A stretch of 64,000 nt of DNA, taken from NCBI RefSeq assembly GCF_040822065.1, contig NZ_CP162005.1, forward strand, positions 2,418,001 through 2,482,000, given 5' to 3'. Origin of the DNA: Pedobacter sp. WC2423. GTDB lineage: Bacteria > Bacteroidota > Bacteroidia > Sphingobacteriales > Sphingobacteriaceae. Positions within the stretch are counted from its first letter, which is position 1. The number at the start of each line of letters is the position of its first letter. This document shows positions 63,764-64,000 of this stretch, piece by piece. Made by a program: the position numbers and the translations under genes. The notes under the pieces were generated by a model that had not been told where the DNA came from, made no database searches, and saw only the letters and a list, made by a program, of their open reading frames with translations.

Positions 63764-64000
63764 ATGAAAAAGACAGTATTGATAACAGGGGCATCATCAG
63801 GATTTGGAAAAGCGTCCGCAAAATTGTTTCAAAACCAGGGCTGGAATGTCATCGCTGCTATGCGTTCTCCTGAAAAGGAAGACGAATTAAAGGATAGTGA
63901 AAATCTACATTTGGTAAAACTGGATGTTACAGATTTGGAAAGTATTAAAAAATCAGTTGAACAAGGACTAGAAAAGTTCGGTAAGATTGACGTTCTCATC
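63764..64000 (+). CDS. Short-chain dehydrogenase/reductase, 5' part
   Basis: The first 79 codons of an SDR protein cut by the window end. The Rossmann motif VLITGASSGFGKASAKLF (TGxxxGxG) binds NAD(P), and LDVTDLESIKKSV plus KFGKIDVLI are the conserved next elements. The catalytic Ser/Tyr/Lys lie beyond the window. The substrate is unknown. Confidence 0.88.
   Translation, partial: MKKTVLITGASSGFGKASAKLFQNQGWNVIAAMRSPEKEDELKDSENLHLVKLDVTDLESIKKSVEQGLEKFGKIDVLI

Noticed and set aside
1..64000. Insertion sequences, transposases or integrases
   Set aside because: None of the proteins shows DDE, HUH or tyrosine/serine recombinase motifs and no terminal inverted repeats flank a gene.

Overview
The window reads as ordinary chromosome from a Bacteroidota bacterium of the Sphingobacteriaceae type (Pedobacter-like; genus is inference). 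Support comes from a SusC/SusD pair with an ECF sigma/FecR switch, a LytS/LytR-type two-component pair, a short histone H1-like protein, several phylum-style -7 promoter boxes (TAnnTTTG) and few Shine-Dalgarno sites. I see no rRNA, CRISPR array or insertion sequence. There is one complete tRNA, tRNA-Ser(GCU).

Layout. 1-3138: the end of a TolC-like efflux gene, an outer-membrane barrel protein and a LytS/LytTR pair. 3163-6637 (minus): two secreted glycoside hydrolases (GH5-like and GH18). 6850-8165: small poorly conserved genes in A/T-rich DNA. 8651-11708 (plus): a glycine-rich protein without signal peptide, an ATP-grasp enzyme and a GT2-type glycosyltransferase, which look like a peptide- or protein-modification locus. 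11869-20713 (minus): ECF sigma, FecR, SusC, SusD, a purple-acid-phosphatase-like enzyme and a glycerophosphodiesterase, read as a signal-controlled uptake locus for phosphodiester compounds. 20915-22729: a GH29 fucosidase and a small conserved-looking protein.

22878-28535 is a compact lysis-like module with no phage structural genes: a GH108 muramidase, two small membrane/periplasmic proteins, two tandemly duplicated beta-helix proteins and a protein with u-spanin topology, all divergent from a CI/LexA-like S24 repressor. A palindrome lies between the two promoters. 28593-35442 holds a small cupin, an Hsp70-like protein, a VOC protein, a GntR regulator with three matching operators next to a Tat-exported oxalate-decarboxylase-like bicupin, and a YeiH-type transporter with a LysR regulator. 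35773-41983: a hybrid histidine kinase, a decayed TetR gene, a thioredoxin-reductase-like flavoprotein, DoxX, a dicarboxylate symporter, the histone-like protein and a small acidic protein.

42019-46879 is an EmrAB-TolC-type efflux operon with a divergent AraC regulator. 46876-58737 is mostly ion and phosphate homeostasis and general metabolism: Kup, DUF47, a metallophosphoesterase, an ABC exporter, an ASCH-like protein, an aldo/keto reductase, two cation/proton antiporters, a DinB/YfiT protein and an ABM protein. 58747-62285 has an orphan NtrC-type regulator and a PgpH-type HD phosphodiesterase. At the right end, a 23-bp copy of the tRNA-Ser 3' end lies about 1 kb past the tRNA and brackets a Fic gene, suggesting a tiny integrated element. 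The window ends inside an SDR gene.

The strongest leads are the lysis-like module, the ATP-grasp/glycosyltransferase locus, the tRNA-Ser/Fic element and the GntR operator set. All functions are inferred from motifs read by eye; no database search was run.
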